64,000 bases of DNA, from assembly GCF_003254475.1 (NCBI RefSeq), contig NZ_QFYQ01000001.1:372001-436000 (forward strand). The letters run 5' to 3'. The DNA comes from Phenylobacterium soli. GTDB lineage: Bacteria > Pseudomonadota > Alphaproteobacteria > Caulobacterales > Caulobacteraceae. How positions within the stretch are numbered: the stretch's first letter is position 1; every line of letters begins with the position of its first letter. The position numbers were made by a program, and so were the translations under genes. Below the pieces are notes generated by a model. It worked only from the letters and a program-made list of their open reading frames with translations. It had not been told where the DNA came from and searched no databases. Of the stretch, positions 36,968 through 46,281 are shown piece after piece.

Positions 36968-38599
36968 GTGCGCGCCTTCGCCGAACTCCTCGACCGGCTG
37001 AGCCTGACGTCCTCGCGCAACGCCAAGCTGCGGCTCGTCCGCGACTACCTGCGCGACACGCCGGACCCGGACCGCGGCTGGGCCCTCGCCGCCCTGACCG
37101 GCGACCTCGCGTTCGATGCGGCCAAGCCGGCCTTCATCCGGAAGGCGGTGGAAGAGCGGATGGACCCGCAGCTCTTCTGGTGGTCCTACGACTATGTGGG
37201 CGACCTCGCCGAGACGGTGGCCCTGGTCTGGCCGAGGCGCCCCGGCGCGAACCGCGAGCCGCAGCTTTCCGAGGTGGTGGAGGCCCTGCGCACGACCAGC
37301 CGCGCCGAGGTTCAGCGGCTGATCGAGGGCTGGCTCGACGCCATGGAGGACCCGCGCGAGCGCTGGGCCCTGCTGAAGCTGATGACCCGCGAGCTGCGGG
37401 TCGGGCTGACCGCCAGGCTCGCCAAGCGGGCGGCGGCGGAGATGGCCCAGGGCTTCACGGTCGACCCGGCCGAAATCGAGGAGCTGTGGCACGCCCTCCA
37501 CCCGCCGTACGAGGACCTGTTCGCCTGGCTGGAGGGACGCAGCGAGAAGCCGTCCGCCGAGAACCCGGGACGGTTCCGGCCGGCGATGCTGGCCCAGGCC
37601 ATCGACGAGGCGGTGGACTTCGCGAAGCTCGATCCGGCCGACTATGCGGCGGAGTGGAAGTGGGACGGGATCCGGGTCCAGCTCGTCCACGAGGGCGGGG
37701 TCCGGCGGCTCTACACGCGCACGGGCGACGACATCTCGCGCACCTTCCCGGACGTGGTGGACGCCCTCCTCGAAGAGGGGGTGATCGACGGCGAGCTCTT
37801 GGTGCTGCGCGAGGGTAAGGTCGCGAGCTTCGCCGAGCTGCAGCAGCGGCTGAACCGCAAGAGCGTCGATGCGAAGCTGGTGGCCAGATACCCGGCCGGC
37901 ATCCGCGCCTACGACCTTATGGCGGAGGGGGCGCAGGACCTGCGCACCCTGCCCTTCGCCGAGCGGCGCAAGCGGCTGGAGGCCTTCGTGGCGCGCCAGG
38001 CGAGCCCGCGCATCGACCTCTCGCCCCTGCAGCCGTTCGAGACCTGGGCGACGCTCGCGGCGCTGCGCGCCGAGCCGCCGGCCGGCGACCCGCAGGTGGC
38101 CGAGGGGGTCATGCTGAAGCGCTGGGACTCGATCTACGAGGCCGGGCGGCCGAAGGGTCCGTGGTTCAAGTGGAAGCGCGACCCGTACCTGATCGACGCG
38201 GTGCTGATGTACGCCCAGCGCGGGCACGGCAAGCGCTCGAGCTTCTACTCCGACTACACCTTCGGCGTCTGGACGGAAGGCGAGGACGGCGGCCGCGTGC
38301 TGACGCCGGTCGGCAAGGCCTATTTCGGCTTCACCGACGAGGAGCTGAAGCAGATCGACAAGTTCGTCCGCGACCACACCACCGAGCGCTTCGGGCCGGT
38401 GCGGGCGGTGATCGCCGAGCCGCACCGCGGGCTGGTGTTCGAGGTGGCTTTCGAAGGACTGCAGCGCTCCACGCGGCACCGCTCGGGGGTGGCCATGCGC
38501 TTCCCGCGCATCAGCCGCACCCGCTGGGACAAGCCGCCCGGCGAGGCCGACGAACTGGCGACGCTGGACCGGATGCTGGCCCAGATGGAGGGCGGCTAG
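36968..38599 (+). CDS. ATP-dependent DNA ligase (cisplatin-damage-response type)
   Basis: A 543-residue ATP-dependent ligase. The adenylation lysine is in EWKWDGIRVQL (~residue 230), and later motifs are GVIDGELLVL, VMLKRWDSIYEAG and WFKWKRDPYL. The N-terminal ~200 residues form the DNA-binding helical domain. The type belongs to the LigC/LigB-like family that accompanies an MBL exonuclease and, in a full set, a DEXH helicase and a metallophosphoesterase; the latter two are not present here. The start is GTG. Its TAG overlaps the stop of the convergent phosphatase gene (CTAG). Confidence 0.92.
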   Translation: MRAFAELLDRLSLTSSRNAKLRLVRDYLRDTPDPDRGWALAALTGDLAFDAAKPAFIRKAVEERMDPQLFWWSYDYVGDLAETVALVWPRRPGANREPQLSEVVEALRTTSRAEVQRLIEGWLDAMEDPRERWALLKLMTRELRVGLTARLAKRAAAEMAQGFTVDPAEIEELWHALHPPYEDLFAWLEGRSEKPSAENPGRFRPAMLAQAIDEAVDFAKLDPADYAAEWKWDGIRVQLVHEGGVRRLYTRTGDDISRTFPDVVDALLEEGVIDGELLVLREGKVASFAELQQRLNRKSVDAKLVARYPAGIRAYDLMAEGAQDLRTLPFAERRKRLEAFVARQASPRIDLSPLQPFETWATLAALRAEPPAGDPQVAEGVMLKRWDSIYEAGRPKGPWFKWKRDPYLIDAVLMYAQRGHGKRSSFYSDYTFGVWTEGEDGGRVLTPVGKAYFGFTDEELKQIDKFVRDHTTERFGPVRAVIAEPHRGLVFEVAFEGLQRSTRHRSGVAMRFPRISRTRWDKPPGEADELATLDRMLAQMEGG

Positions 38600-39132
38600 G
38601 CGAGCAGCAGGGCCTCGTCGATCAGGAAGCGCTTGAGGTCGCCGCCGCCGAACAGCAGGCCGCGGATTCCGGCGCGGGCCGCCGCTTCCATGTCGGAGGG
38701 CTTGTCGCCGACCAGCACCGAGCGTTCGCGGTCGATCGGCCAATCGGCGAGCGCGCGCAGGATCATGCCGGGGTTCGGCTTGCGGTCCGGCGGGTCGGGA
38801 TGGCGGTAGTGCTCGATCGGCGATTCCGGATGGTGCGGGGCGAAGTAGAAGGCGTCGATGTGGCCGCCGACCGCCGCCAGTTCCTCGCCCATCCGCCCGT
38901 GCAGGGCGTGCATGTCGTCCTCGGTGTAGTAGCCGCGGCCGACCCCCGACTGGTTGGTGACGACGACGACGATCCAGCCGGCGGCGTTGAAGGCGGCCAC
39001 CGCCTCGCGGGCGCCGGGGATCCAGGCGAAATCCTCCCAGCGGGAGACATAGCCGCGGTCCTCGTTCAGGACCCCGTCGCGGTCGAGGAACAGGGCCGGG
39101 CGCGGATGGCTATCAAGCGGACTGTCGGACAC
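38596..39132 (-). CDS. gmhB: D-glycero-D-manno-heptose 1,7-bisphosphate phosphatase
   Basis: A 178-residue HAD-superfamily phosphatase. [15 protein letters not shown] is the nucleophile motif (Asp pair), [14 protein letters not shown] the second, and a zinc-site-like [15 protein letters not shown] and RKPNPGM complete it. GmhB removes the C7 phosphate in the ADP-heptose pathway for LPS inner core, but histidinol-phosphatase-like relatives share the motifs. The rest of the heptose genes are not in the window. Confidence 0.85.
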   Translation of the reverse strand: MSDSPLDSHPRPALFLDRDGVLNEDRGYVSRWEDFAWIPGAREAVAAFNAAGWIVVVVTNQSGVGRGYYTEDDMHALHGRMGEELAAVGGHIDAFYFAPHHPESPIEHYRHPDPPDRKPNPGMILRALADWPIDRERSVLVGDKPSDMEAAARAGIRGLLFGGGDLKRFLIDEALLLA

Positions 39133-39206
39133 GGGGCCAGTCTATAGCGGGCCCGGCGGCGGAGGCGATTTCAAATTGCCTGAATCCGTGTCTAGCTCGA
39201 CCGCGA

Positions 39207-40955
39207 ATGGCCGACCCCGTCCTCGAGCTCAAAGACCTGCGCGTCCGGTTCGCGACCCCCGACGGGGCGGTGGAGGCGGTGCGCGGCGTCTCGCTGCAAG
39301 TCGGGCGCGGCGAGACGCTCGGCGTGGTCGGCGAGAGCGGCTCGGGCAAGAGCCAGACCTTCATGGCCGCCATGGGCCTCCTGGCCGGCAACGGCCGGGC
39401 GAGCGGGTCTGTGCGGTTCCAGGGGCAAGAGTTGCTGGGGCTGAGGCCGCGGGCCCTGAACCGCATCCGCGGTTCGAAGATGACCATGATCTTCCAGGAC
39501 CCGCTGACCGCCCTGACCCCGCACGTGCGGATCGGCGAGCAGATCGCCGAGCCGCTGCGCCAGCACCTGGGGCTGTCGGGGGCCGAGGCGCAGGCGCGCG
39601 CCCGCGAGTGGCTGGAGAAGGTGCGCATCCCGGAGGCGGCGCGGCGGGCCCGACAGTATCCGCACGAGCTCTCCGGCGGCATGCGCCAGCGGGTGATGAT
39701 CGCCGCGGCCATGGCGACGGGCCCGCAGCTCCTCATCGCCGACGAGCCGACCACGGCGCTGGACGTGACCGTGCAGGCCGAGATCCTCGACCTGATGGCC
39801 GAGCTGACGGGCGAGAGCGGCGCGGCCCTGGTGCTGATCACCCACGACATGGGCGTGATCGCGCGCCTCGCCGACCGGGTCTGCGTGATGAAGGACGGCG
39901 CCTATGTGGAGGAAGGCGCGGTCGAACATATCTTCTCCAGCCCGAAGACCGCCTACACCCGCCAACTGCTGGACGCGATTCCGCGCCTCGACCGAACCGG
40001 CCGCGGCGGGCGGCCGGTGGTGGCGCCGGTGGCGGCCGACGCGCCGGTGGTGGCGGCCGGCGAGGACGTGCGGGTCTGGTTCCCGATGTCCGAAGGTCTG
40101 CTGGGCGCAAAGCGGGTGCTGAAGGCGGTGGATGGGGTCTCGTTCCAGGTGCGCCAGGGCGAGACCCTGGCCGTGGTCGGCGAGAGCGGCTCGGGCAAGT
40201 CGACCCTGGCCCGGGCGGCGCTGAACCTGATCCCGGCGACCGCCGGCACGGTGACGGTGATGGGGCGCGACATCACCCACGCCGAACGCGAGACCCTGCG
40301 CAAGGCGCGGCGCGACCTGCAGATCGTCTTCCAGGACCCGCTCGCCAGCCTCGACCCGCGGGCCACGATCGGAACCTCCATCGCCGAGCCGCTGACGGTG
40401 TTCCGGCCGGAGCTCGGCCGCGCGGCGCGCGAGGACGCGGCGCGGGCGATGATGGCGAAGGTCGGGCTCGATCCGGCGCTGATCAACCGCTACCCGCACG
40501 AGCTGTCCGGCGGCCAGAACCAGCGGGTGGGCATCGCCCGGGCGATGATCCTGAAGCCGAAGCTCGTCATCTGCGACGAGGCGGTGTCGGCCCTCGACGT
40601 CTCGATCCGGGCCCAGATCATCGATCTGCTGATCGCCCTGCAGGCGGAGCTCGGCCTCTCGATGATCTTCATCAGCCACGACCTGGCGGTGGTGCGCGAG
40701 ATCAGCCACCGGGTGCTGGTGCTCTACCGCGGGCGCGTGGTCGAGGAGGCGGACGCCGAGCGTCTCTATTCCGATGCGCGCCACCCCTACACGCGCGCCC
40801 TGCTGTCCGCCGCGCCGGTTCCGGACCCCGGGGTCGAGCGCACGCGCGTGCGGCTGAAACGGCCGGAGGGCCTCGCGGAGATCGCGTCCGAGCTGACGGA
40901 GATCGCGCCCGGCCATCGGGTCGCCGAATTCGACGCAAGCCCCGACAGGCCCTAA
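39207..40955 (+). CDS. ABC transporter ATPase with two fused nucleotide-binding domains (Opp/Dpp type)
   Basis: A 582-residue protein with two ABC domains. Each half has Walker A GESGSGKS (~residues 44 and 328), a signature ([16 protein letters not shown]), Walker B ([18 protein letters not shown]) and the C-terminal oligopeptide extension ([12 protein letters not shown] and TPARQ-type equivalents, here [16 protein letters not shown]). It resembles GsiA/YejF-type peptide or glutathione importer ATPases. No permease or binding-protein gene is nearby, so the transporter it serves is unknown. The start is ATG 39207. Confidence 0.92.
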   Translation: MADPVLELKDLRVRFATPDGAVEAVRGVSLQVGRGETLGVVGESGSGKSQTFMAAMGLLAGNGRASGSVRFQGQELLGLRPRALNRIRGSKMTMIFQDPLTALTPHVRIGEQIAEPLRQHLGLSGAEAQARAREWLEKVRIPEAARRARQYPHELSGGMRQRVMIAAAMATGPQLLIADEPTTALDVTVQAEILDLMAELTGESGAALVLITHDMGVIARLADRVCVMKDGAYVEEGAVEHIFSSPKTAYTRQLLDAIPRLDRTGRGGRPVVAPVAADAPVVAAGEDVRVWFPMSEGLLGAKRVLKAVDGVSFQVRQGETLAVVGESGSGKSTLARAALNLIPATAGTVTVMGRDITHAERETLRKARRDLQIVFQDPLASLDPRATIGTSIAEPLTVFRPELGRAAREDAARAMMAKVGLDPALINRYPHELSGGQNQRVGIARAMILKPKLVICDEAVSALDVSIRAQIIDLLIALQAELGLSMIFISHDLAVVREISHRVLVLYRGRVVEEADAERLYSDARHPYTRALLSAAPVPDPGVERTRVRLKRPEGLAEIASELTEIAPGHRVAEFDASPDRP

Positions 40956-40964
40956 AGCTCGACC

Positions 40965-42026
40965 ATGGCGAAGATCACCCCTGTCATCATGTCCGGCGGC
41001 GCCGGCACGCGGCTCTGGCCGGTGAGCCGCGTCGGCGCCCCCAAGCAATTCCATGCGCTGGGCGGCCAGCGGACGATGATCCAGGAGACGGCGCTGAGGG
41101 CCAGCGGCGAGGGCTTCGAGCCGCCGATCGTCATCTGCAACGAGAGCCATGCGGCCATCGCAGGCCGCCAGCTCGCCGAGGCGGGGCTCGACCCGCTGAT
41201 CGTGCTGGAGCCGGTGGCGCGCAACACGGCCGCCTGCGCCGTGGCCGCGGCGGCCCTGGTGGCCGAGCGCGACCCCGATGGCCTGGTGCTGCTCGCGCCC
41301 GCCGACCACGTGATCAAGGACCTCGAGGCGTATCGCGCCGCCATCGAGACCGGCCGGCCGGCCGCCGAGGCCGGCAAGCTGGTGGTCTTCGGCCTGAGGC
41401 CCGACCGGCCCGAGACCGGCTACGGCTACATCCGGGCGGCGTCCTCGCAGGGCGCGGTGCGACCGGTGGCGGCCTTCGTCGAGAAGCCGGACCTGGCGAC
41501 CGCCCGGGCCTATGTGGCCGATCCCGACTACACCTGGAACGCCGGCTTCTTCCTGTTCGGCGCGAAGGCGTTCCTCGACGAGGCGCGGCGGCTCGCTCCC
41601 GAGGTCGCGGCGGCGGCCGAGGCGGCGGTGGCGACGGCGGCGCGGCGCGGGCGCGAGGTGCGGCTGGGCGAAGCCTTCGGCCAGGCGCCCGCGATCTCGG
41701 TGGACTACGCGGTCTTCGAGAAGACCGACAAGGCGGTGGTGGCGCCCTGCGAGCTGGGCTGGAGTGACGTCGGCGCCTGGCGGGCGCTCTGGGAGCTCGC
41801 CGACCAGGCCGACGACCAGAACGCCCTGCACGGCGACGTGGTCAGCGTCGCGAGCGCCGGCTGTCTGGTGCGCACCGACGGGCCGACGGTGGCCCTGGCC
41901 GGCGTGCAGGACCTGGTGGTGATCGTGGAAAACGGCGTGGTGCTGGTGGCGGCCAAGGACGACCCGGCCGCGGTCAAGGCCCTGGTCGAGCAGCTCAAGG
42001 CCAAGGGCCGGGCGGACCTGCTGTAG
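40965..42026 (+). CDS. manC: Mannose-1-phosphate guanylyltransferase
   Basis: A 353-residue nucleotidyltransferase making GDP-mannose. PVIMSGGAGTRLWPVSRVGA is the GTP-binding start, followed by NESHAAIAG, LLAPADHVI and FVEKPD, and the tail ends without the phosphomannose isomerase cupin domain found in the longer ManC. It is 9 bases downstream of the ABC ATPase and may be co-transcribed. Product GDP-mannose feeds exopolysaccharide or O-antigen synthesis; rfbC and a glycosyltransferase lie a few kb on. Confidence 0.93.
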   Translation: MAKITPVIMSGGAGTRLWPVSRVGAPKQFHALGGQRTMIQETALRASGEGFEPPIVICNESHAAIAGRQLAEAGLDPLIVLEPVARNTAACAVAAAALVAERDPDGLVLLAPADHVIKDLEAYRAAIETGRPAAEAGKLVVFGLRPDRPETGYGYIRAASSQGAVRPVAAFVEKPDLATARAYVADPDYTWNAGFFLFGAKAFLDEARRLAPEVAAAAEAAVATAARRGREVRLGEAFGQAPAISVDYAVFEKTDKAVVAPCELGWSDVGAWRALWELADQADDQNALHGDVVSVASAGCLVRTDGPTVALAGVQDLVVIVENGVVLVAAKDDPAAVKALVEQLKAKGRADLL

Positions 42027-42143
42027 ACGGGCCGTCAGCGGGCGGCCATTTCGCACCTGCGAAGCGGGGAACATTGCCCCGGGGGGCCTCGGCCGTTAGG
42101 TTGCCGGCCTTTCGCCGTCTGCGGCGTACCAACCGGCTTACCC

Positions 42144-43352
42144 ATGACCCTTTCCTTCGACGACATCCTCGCAGCCCGAGACCGGCTGCAGGGGCACATT
42201 GAGCGCACGCCTTGCCGGCATTCGCGGACGCTGTCGGAGATTACCGGGGCCGACGTGTGGGTGAAGTTCGAGAACCTGCAGTTCACCGCCGCCTACAAGG
42301 AGCGCGGGGCGCTGAACGCCCTGCTGCAGCTCGGCGAGAACGCCCGCAAGCGCGGGGTGATCGCCGCTAGCGCCGGCAACCACAGCCAGGGCCTGGCCTA
42401 CCACGCCGCGCGCCTCGGCATTCCGGTGACCATCGTCATGCCGCGCGGCACCCCGTTCGTGAAGGTGCAGCAGACGCGCGCCCACGGCGCCGAGGTGGTG
42501 CTGGACGGCGACGGCTACGACGAGGCCTCGGGCACCGCCCGCAAGCTCTGCGACGAGCGCGAGCTGACCTTCGTCCACCCCTTCAACGACGTGAAGGTGA
42601 TGGCCGGCCAGGGCACGGTGGCGCTGGAGATGCTGGAGGAGGTGCCCGACCTCGAGGTGCTGCCGATCCCGATCGGCGGCGGCGGCCTGATCGCCGGCAT
42701 GGCGACGGTCGCCAAGCACATCAAGAGCGACATCTCCATCGTGGGCGTCGAGCCGGCCATGTACCCCTCGTTCACGGCCAAGATGCGCGGCATGAACACC
42801 GCCGCCTCGCCGCACGCCTCGACCATCGCCGAGGGCATCGCGGTGAAGGAGGTCGGCGACGAGACCTACGCCATCGCCCGGCCGCTGATCGACGAGGTGC
42901 TGCTGATCGAGGAGCCCTATTTCGAGCGCGCCATCGCCCTTTACGCCAACGTCGAGAAGACCGTGGCCGAAGGCGCGGGCTCGGCCGCCCTGGCGGCGCT
43001 GCTGGCGCACCCGAAGAAGTTCAAGGGCAAGAAGTGCGGCCTGGTCATCACCGGCGGCAACATCGACACCCGCCTGCTGGCCTCGGTGTTGACCCGCGAG
43101 CTGGTCCGCGACCAGCGGCTGGTCTCCCTGCGGATCATCGGCGACGATCGCCCGGGCCTGCTGGCCACCGTCTCGGCGGTGATCGGGCAGATGGGCGCCA
43201 ACATCATCGAGGTGGCGCACAACCGCCTGGCCCTCGACGTGCCGGCCAAGGGCGCGGAGTTCGACATCATGATCGAGACCCGCGACGCCCAGCACGCCCA
43301 GGAGGTCATGGACGCCCTGCGCGAGCACGGCTACCCGCCGAGGGCCGTCTGA
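42144..43352 (+). CDS. ilvA: Threonine ammonia-lyase (threonine dehydratase)
   Basis: A 402-residue PLP enzyme that converts threonine to 2-oxobutanoate, the first step to isoleucine. FTAAYKERGALNALLQL holds the cofactor lysine and SAGNHSQGLAYHAARL the phosphate loop; PIGGGGLIAGMATV follows. A C-terminal ACT domain (LRIIGDDRPGLLATVSAVIG) is of the single-ACT kind, so it could be the biosynthetic short form or the catabolic TdcB-like enzyme. The stop overlaps the FKBP gene start (TGATG). Confidence 0.92.
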   Translation: MTLSFDDILAARDRLQGHIERTPCRHSRTLSEITGADVWVKFENLQFTAAYKERGALNALLQLGENARKRGVIAASAGNHSQGLAYHAARLGIPVTIVMPRGTPFVKVQQTRAHGAEVVLDGDGYDEASGTARKLCDERELTFVHPFNDVKVMAGQGTVALEMLEEVPDLEVLPIPIGGGGLIAGMATVAKHIKSDISIVGVEPAMYPSFTAKMRGMNTAASPHASTIAEGIAVKEVGDETYAIARPLIDEVLLIEEPYFERAIALYANVEKTVAEGAGSAALAALLAHPKKFKGKKCGLVITGGNIDTRLLASVLTRELVRDQRLVSLRIIGDDRPGLLATVSAVIGQMGANIIEVAHNRLALDVPAKGAEFDIMIETRDAQHAQEVMDALREHGYPPRAV

Positions 43353-43873
43353 TGCGCCGTGCGATCCTCGCCCTCGCCGGCGTCTTCGCCCTCGCCGGGG
43401 CCCTCGCCGCCTGCCACGGCCCGGCCAAGCCGGACCCGGCCAAGCTCAGCCAGGCCAACGCCGAGGCCCAGGCCTTCATGGCCAAGACCGCAGCCGAGCC
43501 CGGCGTGCAGAAGCTGCCGTCGGGTCTGATGTTCAAGGTCGTCCGCTCGGGCGAGCCCACCGGCATGCGGCCGCAGCTCGGCGACGAGGTGAAAGTCAAC
43601 TACGAGGGCAAGCTGGCGAACGGCAAGGTGTTCGACAGCTCCTACGAGCGCGGCCAGCCGGCGGCCATGCCGCTCAAGGGCCTGATCCCGGCCTGGCAGG
43701 AAGCCCTGCCGCTGATGCGGCCGGGCGACGAGTGGATTCTCTACGTGCCGCCGAACCTCGGCTACGGCGCCGAGGGCGCCGGCGGCGGCGAGATCCCGCC
43801 CAACGCCGTGCTGATCTTCAAGATCGAGCTCCTCGGCGTGCTGCCGGGCCCCGGGCGCGTGGCGAACGGGTAG
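43352..43873 (+). CDS. FKBP-type peptidyl-prolyl isomerase lipoprotein
   Basis: A 173-residue lipoprotein: signal peptide with lipobox LAAC (Cys21), a short helix, and an FKBP domain with VKVNYEGKLANGKVFDSSYE, FKBP-type loop and IPAWQEALPLMRPGDEWILY. Key aromatic and Asp residues of the isomerase pocket are seen (Tyr and Asp in VNYEGKL...FDSS). It folds proteins in the periplasm or at the outer membrane. It starts within the ilvA stop codon. Confidence 0.9.
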   Translation: MRRAILALAGVFALAGALAACHGPAKPDPAKLSQANAEAQAFMAKTAAEPGVQKLPSGLMFKVVRSGEPTGMRPQLGDEVKVNYEGKLANGKVFDSSYERGQPAAMPLKGLIPAWQEALPLMRPGDEWILYVPPNLGYGAEGAGGGEIPPNAVLIFKIELLGVLPGPGRVANG

Positions 43874-43883
43874 AGGAGCAGGT

Positions 43884-44001
43884 GCTCCCCCACAGGGGGA
43901 GCTGTCGCGAAGCGACTGAGGGGGTTGCGCGGCAGGGCGTTGGAGGTCTGTGGGCTTCAACCCCCTCCGGCCCTTTGGGCCACCTCCCCCTCCGGGGGAG
44001 G
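43884..44001. repeat. Composite hairpin-rich extragenic repeat
   Basis: A 118-base element between the FKBP and argE genes built from nested inverted repeats: GCTCCCCC-ACA-GGGGGAGC (43884-43902), GTCGC-GAA-GCGAC (43904-43916), a long-range pair GAGGGGGTTG (43918-43927) with CAACCCCCTC (43958-43967), GGCCC-TTT-GGGCC (43969-43981) and CCTCCCCC-TCC-GGGGGAGG (43983-44001). No coding frame is convincing. This block shape is known from dispersed REP-like elements in Caulobacterales. Confidence 0.7.
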
Positions 44002-44044
44002 ATCTTGATCGCGAACGTCGAGAGTTTGATCTAGCCTCCGGCCC

Positions 44045-45211
44045 ATGCCCACCTATGAACAGGCCGCCGAGATCCTGCAGACGCTGGTCGGGTTCGACAC
44101 CACCTCGCGCGGATCGAACCTCGCCCTCATCGAGTGGGTGGAGCACTATCTCGACGATCTCTCGATCCCGCACCGGCGGGTGCCCAATGCGGACGGCACG
44201 AAGTCGAACCTGATCGCCACCATCGGGCCGGCGGTCGAGGGCGGGGTGGTGCTGTCGGGCCATACCGACGTGGTGCCGGTGGACGGCCAGCCGTGGAGCT
44301 CCGATCCCTTCACCCTGACCGCCCGCGACGGGCGGCTCTATGGGCGTGGGACCTGCGACATGAAGGGGTTCCTGGCGCTGGCCCTGGCCGCGGCGCCGGA
44401 GATCACGAAGGCGGATGCGAAGAAGCCCGTGCACCTGGCCTTCTCCTACGACGAGGAGATCGGCTGCCTGGGGGCGCCGGCGATGATCGAGACGATCCGG
44501 CGCGAACTGCCCCTGCCCTCGCTGGTGGTGGTGGGCGAGCCCACCGACATGGAGGCGGTCAGCGGCCACAAGGGCATCGCCACCTTCCACGTGACGGTAA
44601 CCGGCCGCGAGGCCCATTCGAGCCAGACCCAGCAGGGTGTCTCGGCCAACATGGCGGCGATCCGGCTGATGGCCGCCCTGGTGGAGATCTCCGAGCGGCT
44701 GGAGCGGGAGGCAGATCCTGCCTCGCCCTTCACCCCCAAGGGGGCGACCCTGACCATCGGCGTGATCCACGGCGGCACGGCGCACAACATCCTAGCGCGG
44801 GAGTGCCACTTCCACTTCGACCTGCGCTGCCCGCCGGGGTTTGACACCGAGACGGTGCTGAAGGGCTTCTTCGAAGAGGCGGCGGCGCTCGACGGCGAGA
44901 TCAAGGCGCGCGCGCCGGAAGGCGGGGTGCGGATCGAGCAGTTCTCCGACGTGCCGCCGTTCGCGCCCGAGACGGACGGGGCGGCCGAAGCCTTCGCGCG
45001 GAGGCTGGCCGGCGACAACGGGCCGGCCCGGGTGGTCAGCTATGCGGCCGAGGCCGGGCAGTTCCAGCGGGCGGGCTTCTCCACCGTGCTCTGCGGACCC
45101 GGCTCCATCGCCCAGGCCCACCAGCCGGACGAATATGTCGAGATCAGCCAGATGGAACGCGGCGCGGCCTTCATGCGCCGGCTGACCGAGTGGGCCGCCG
45201 CGGGAGCCTGA
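44045..45211 (+). CDS. argE: Acetylornithine deacetylase
   Basis: A 388-residue M20 zinc peptidase-family enzyme. LSGHTDVVPVDGQPW (metal His and Asp), GRGTCDMKGFLAL and SYDEEIGCLGAP (catalytic Glu) and VVGEPTDM are in order, and the dimerisation domain GREAHSSQ lies in the middle. The final metal His is in IAQAHQPDEYVE. It makes ornithine from N-acetylornithine, if the call is correct; succinyl-diaminopimelate desuccinylase is close in sequence. Its stop codon abuts that of the convergent glycosyltransferase gene (TGATCA). Confidence 0.9.
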   Translation: MPTYEQAAEILQTLVGFDTTSRGSNLALIEWVEHYLDDLSIPHRRVPNADGTKSNLIATIGPAVEGGVVLSGHTDVVPVDGQPWSSDPFTLTARDGRLYGRGTCDMKGFLALALAAAPEITKADAKKPVHLAFSYDEEIGCLGAPAMIETIRRELPLPSLVVVGEPTDMEAVSGHKGIATFHVTVTGREAHSSQTQQGVSANMAAIRLMAALVEISERLEREADPASPFTPKGATLTIGVIHGGTAHNILARECHFHFDLRCPPGFDTETVLKGFFEEAAALDGEIKARAPEGGVRIEQFSDVPPFAPETDGAAEAFARRLAGDNGPARVVSYAAEAGQFQRAGFSTVLCGPGSIAQAHQPDEYVEISQMERGAAFMRRLTEWAAAGA

Positions 45212-46249
45212 TCAGCGGGTCCTGATCGGCCGGACGACGACGCGCCGCATGAAGAGGTCGAGCGGGTTCCAGGTCATGGCGCGGGCGATGGCCAGCGAGC
45301 CCACCTTGCGGGCCGCCTGAGCCTCCCTGCGCATGGCGAGCGCCAGCGGCAGGCCGGCGAGGCCCGCCATCAGCCCGCGCCAGGGAGCGGCGAGTTCGCC
45401 CCGCGTGGCGTGGCGCGCGAACAGCAGGGCCGTGGTCGCCAGGTGCAGCGGCAAGGTCAGCCAGAACAGCACCGGCGGGGTGTCCTTGACGAACACCCAG
45501 AGCCGGTTGCGGGTGCCGTGGAAGACCGCGAAGTCGGACCGCGGGCCGCCGCTCGAGGCCGAGCCCTCGTGGCGGACGACGGCGTCGGGAACCACCAGGG
45601 TGCGCATCCCGGCAAGGCGCAGCCGGTAGCCGAGGTCGACGTCCTCGCAATAGCAGAACAGCCGCTCGTCGAAGCCGCCGAGGTCGAGGAACAGGCCGCG
45701 ATCGATGAGCATGGCGCCGCCGCAGGCGGAGAACACCTCGCCCATGGCTGAGAGGCCGGGGTCGGGCTGGCGGTAGCCGCCGCGGAACGGGAAGCCGGCC
45801 GAGGCCATCACGTCGCCGAGTCCGTCGAGGCGCGCCGGATCGTCGGCCATGAGCTGGCGCGAGGCGAAGGCGCGCACGTCCGGATGGGCGGCGGCGGCGG
45901 ACATCAGCCGCGCCAGCCAGTCGGGCTCGGCGTAGGCGTCGGGGTTGAGGAAGGCGAGCCAGCGGCCGCGGGCGGCGCGGGCGCCGTCGTTGCAGCCGCC
46001 GGAGAAGCCGCGGTTCTCGCGGTTGGCGATCAGGCGGATGGCGGGATCGACGGCGGCGGCCGCCTGCGCGGCGCCATCGGCCGAGGCGTTGTCGACGAGG
46101 ATCAGCTCGAAGTCGGTGAAGGTCTGCGCCTTCAGGGCCGCCAGGCAGCGGGCGAGGGTCGGGCCGCTCTGGAAGGTGACCACGACGACGCTGACGGCCG
46201 GCGACGGAGGCTTGTCTTTCTGGTTGTCTTTCTGGGCCTGTCGGGCCAT
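45212..46249 (-). CDS. Family 2 glycosyltransferase
   Basis: A 345-residue transferase. The GT-A domain begins with VSVVVVTFQSGPTLARCLAAL and shows LVDNASADGAA (donor binding), NRGFSGGCNDGARAARG and FLNPDAYAEPDWL, like rhamnosyl-/galactosyl-transferase relatives. The C-terminal ~90 residues include a hydrophobic membrane helix (PPVLFWLTLPLHLATTALLF). The acceptor is unknown; the adjacent, divergent rfbC and manC further left suggest a role in O-antigen or capsule. Confidence 0.86.
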   Translation of the reverse strand: MARQAQKDNQKDKPPSPAVSVVVVTFQSGPTLARCLAALKAQTFTDFELILVDNASADGAAQAAAAVDPAIRLIANRENRGFSGGCNDGARAARGRWLAFLNPDAYAEPDWLARLMSAAAAHPDVRAFASRQLMADDPARLDGLGDVMASAGFPFRGGYRQPDPGLSAMGEVFSACGGAMLIDRGLFLDLGGFDERLFCYCEDVDLGYRLRLAGMRTLVVPDAVVRHEGSASSGGPRSDFAVFHGTRNRLWVFVKDTPPVLFWLTLPLHLATTALLFARHATRGELAAPWRGLMAGLAGLPLALAMRREAQAARKVGSLAIARAMTWNPLDLFMRRVVVRPIRTR

Positions 46250-46281
46250 CCGAGGGCGTCTTTCCCCTGCCTCAAGCCGAC

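Noticed and set aside
39192..42074. A 960-residue open frame on the minus strand
   Set aside because: It is antisense to the ABC ATPase and manC genes.
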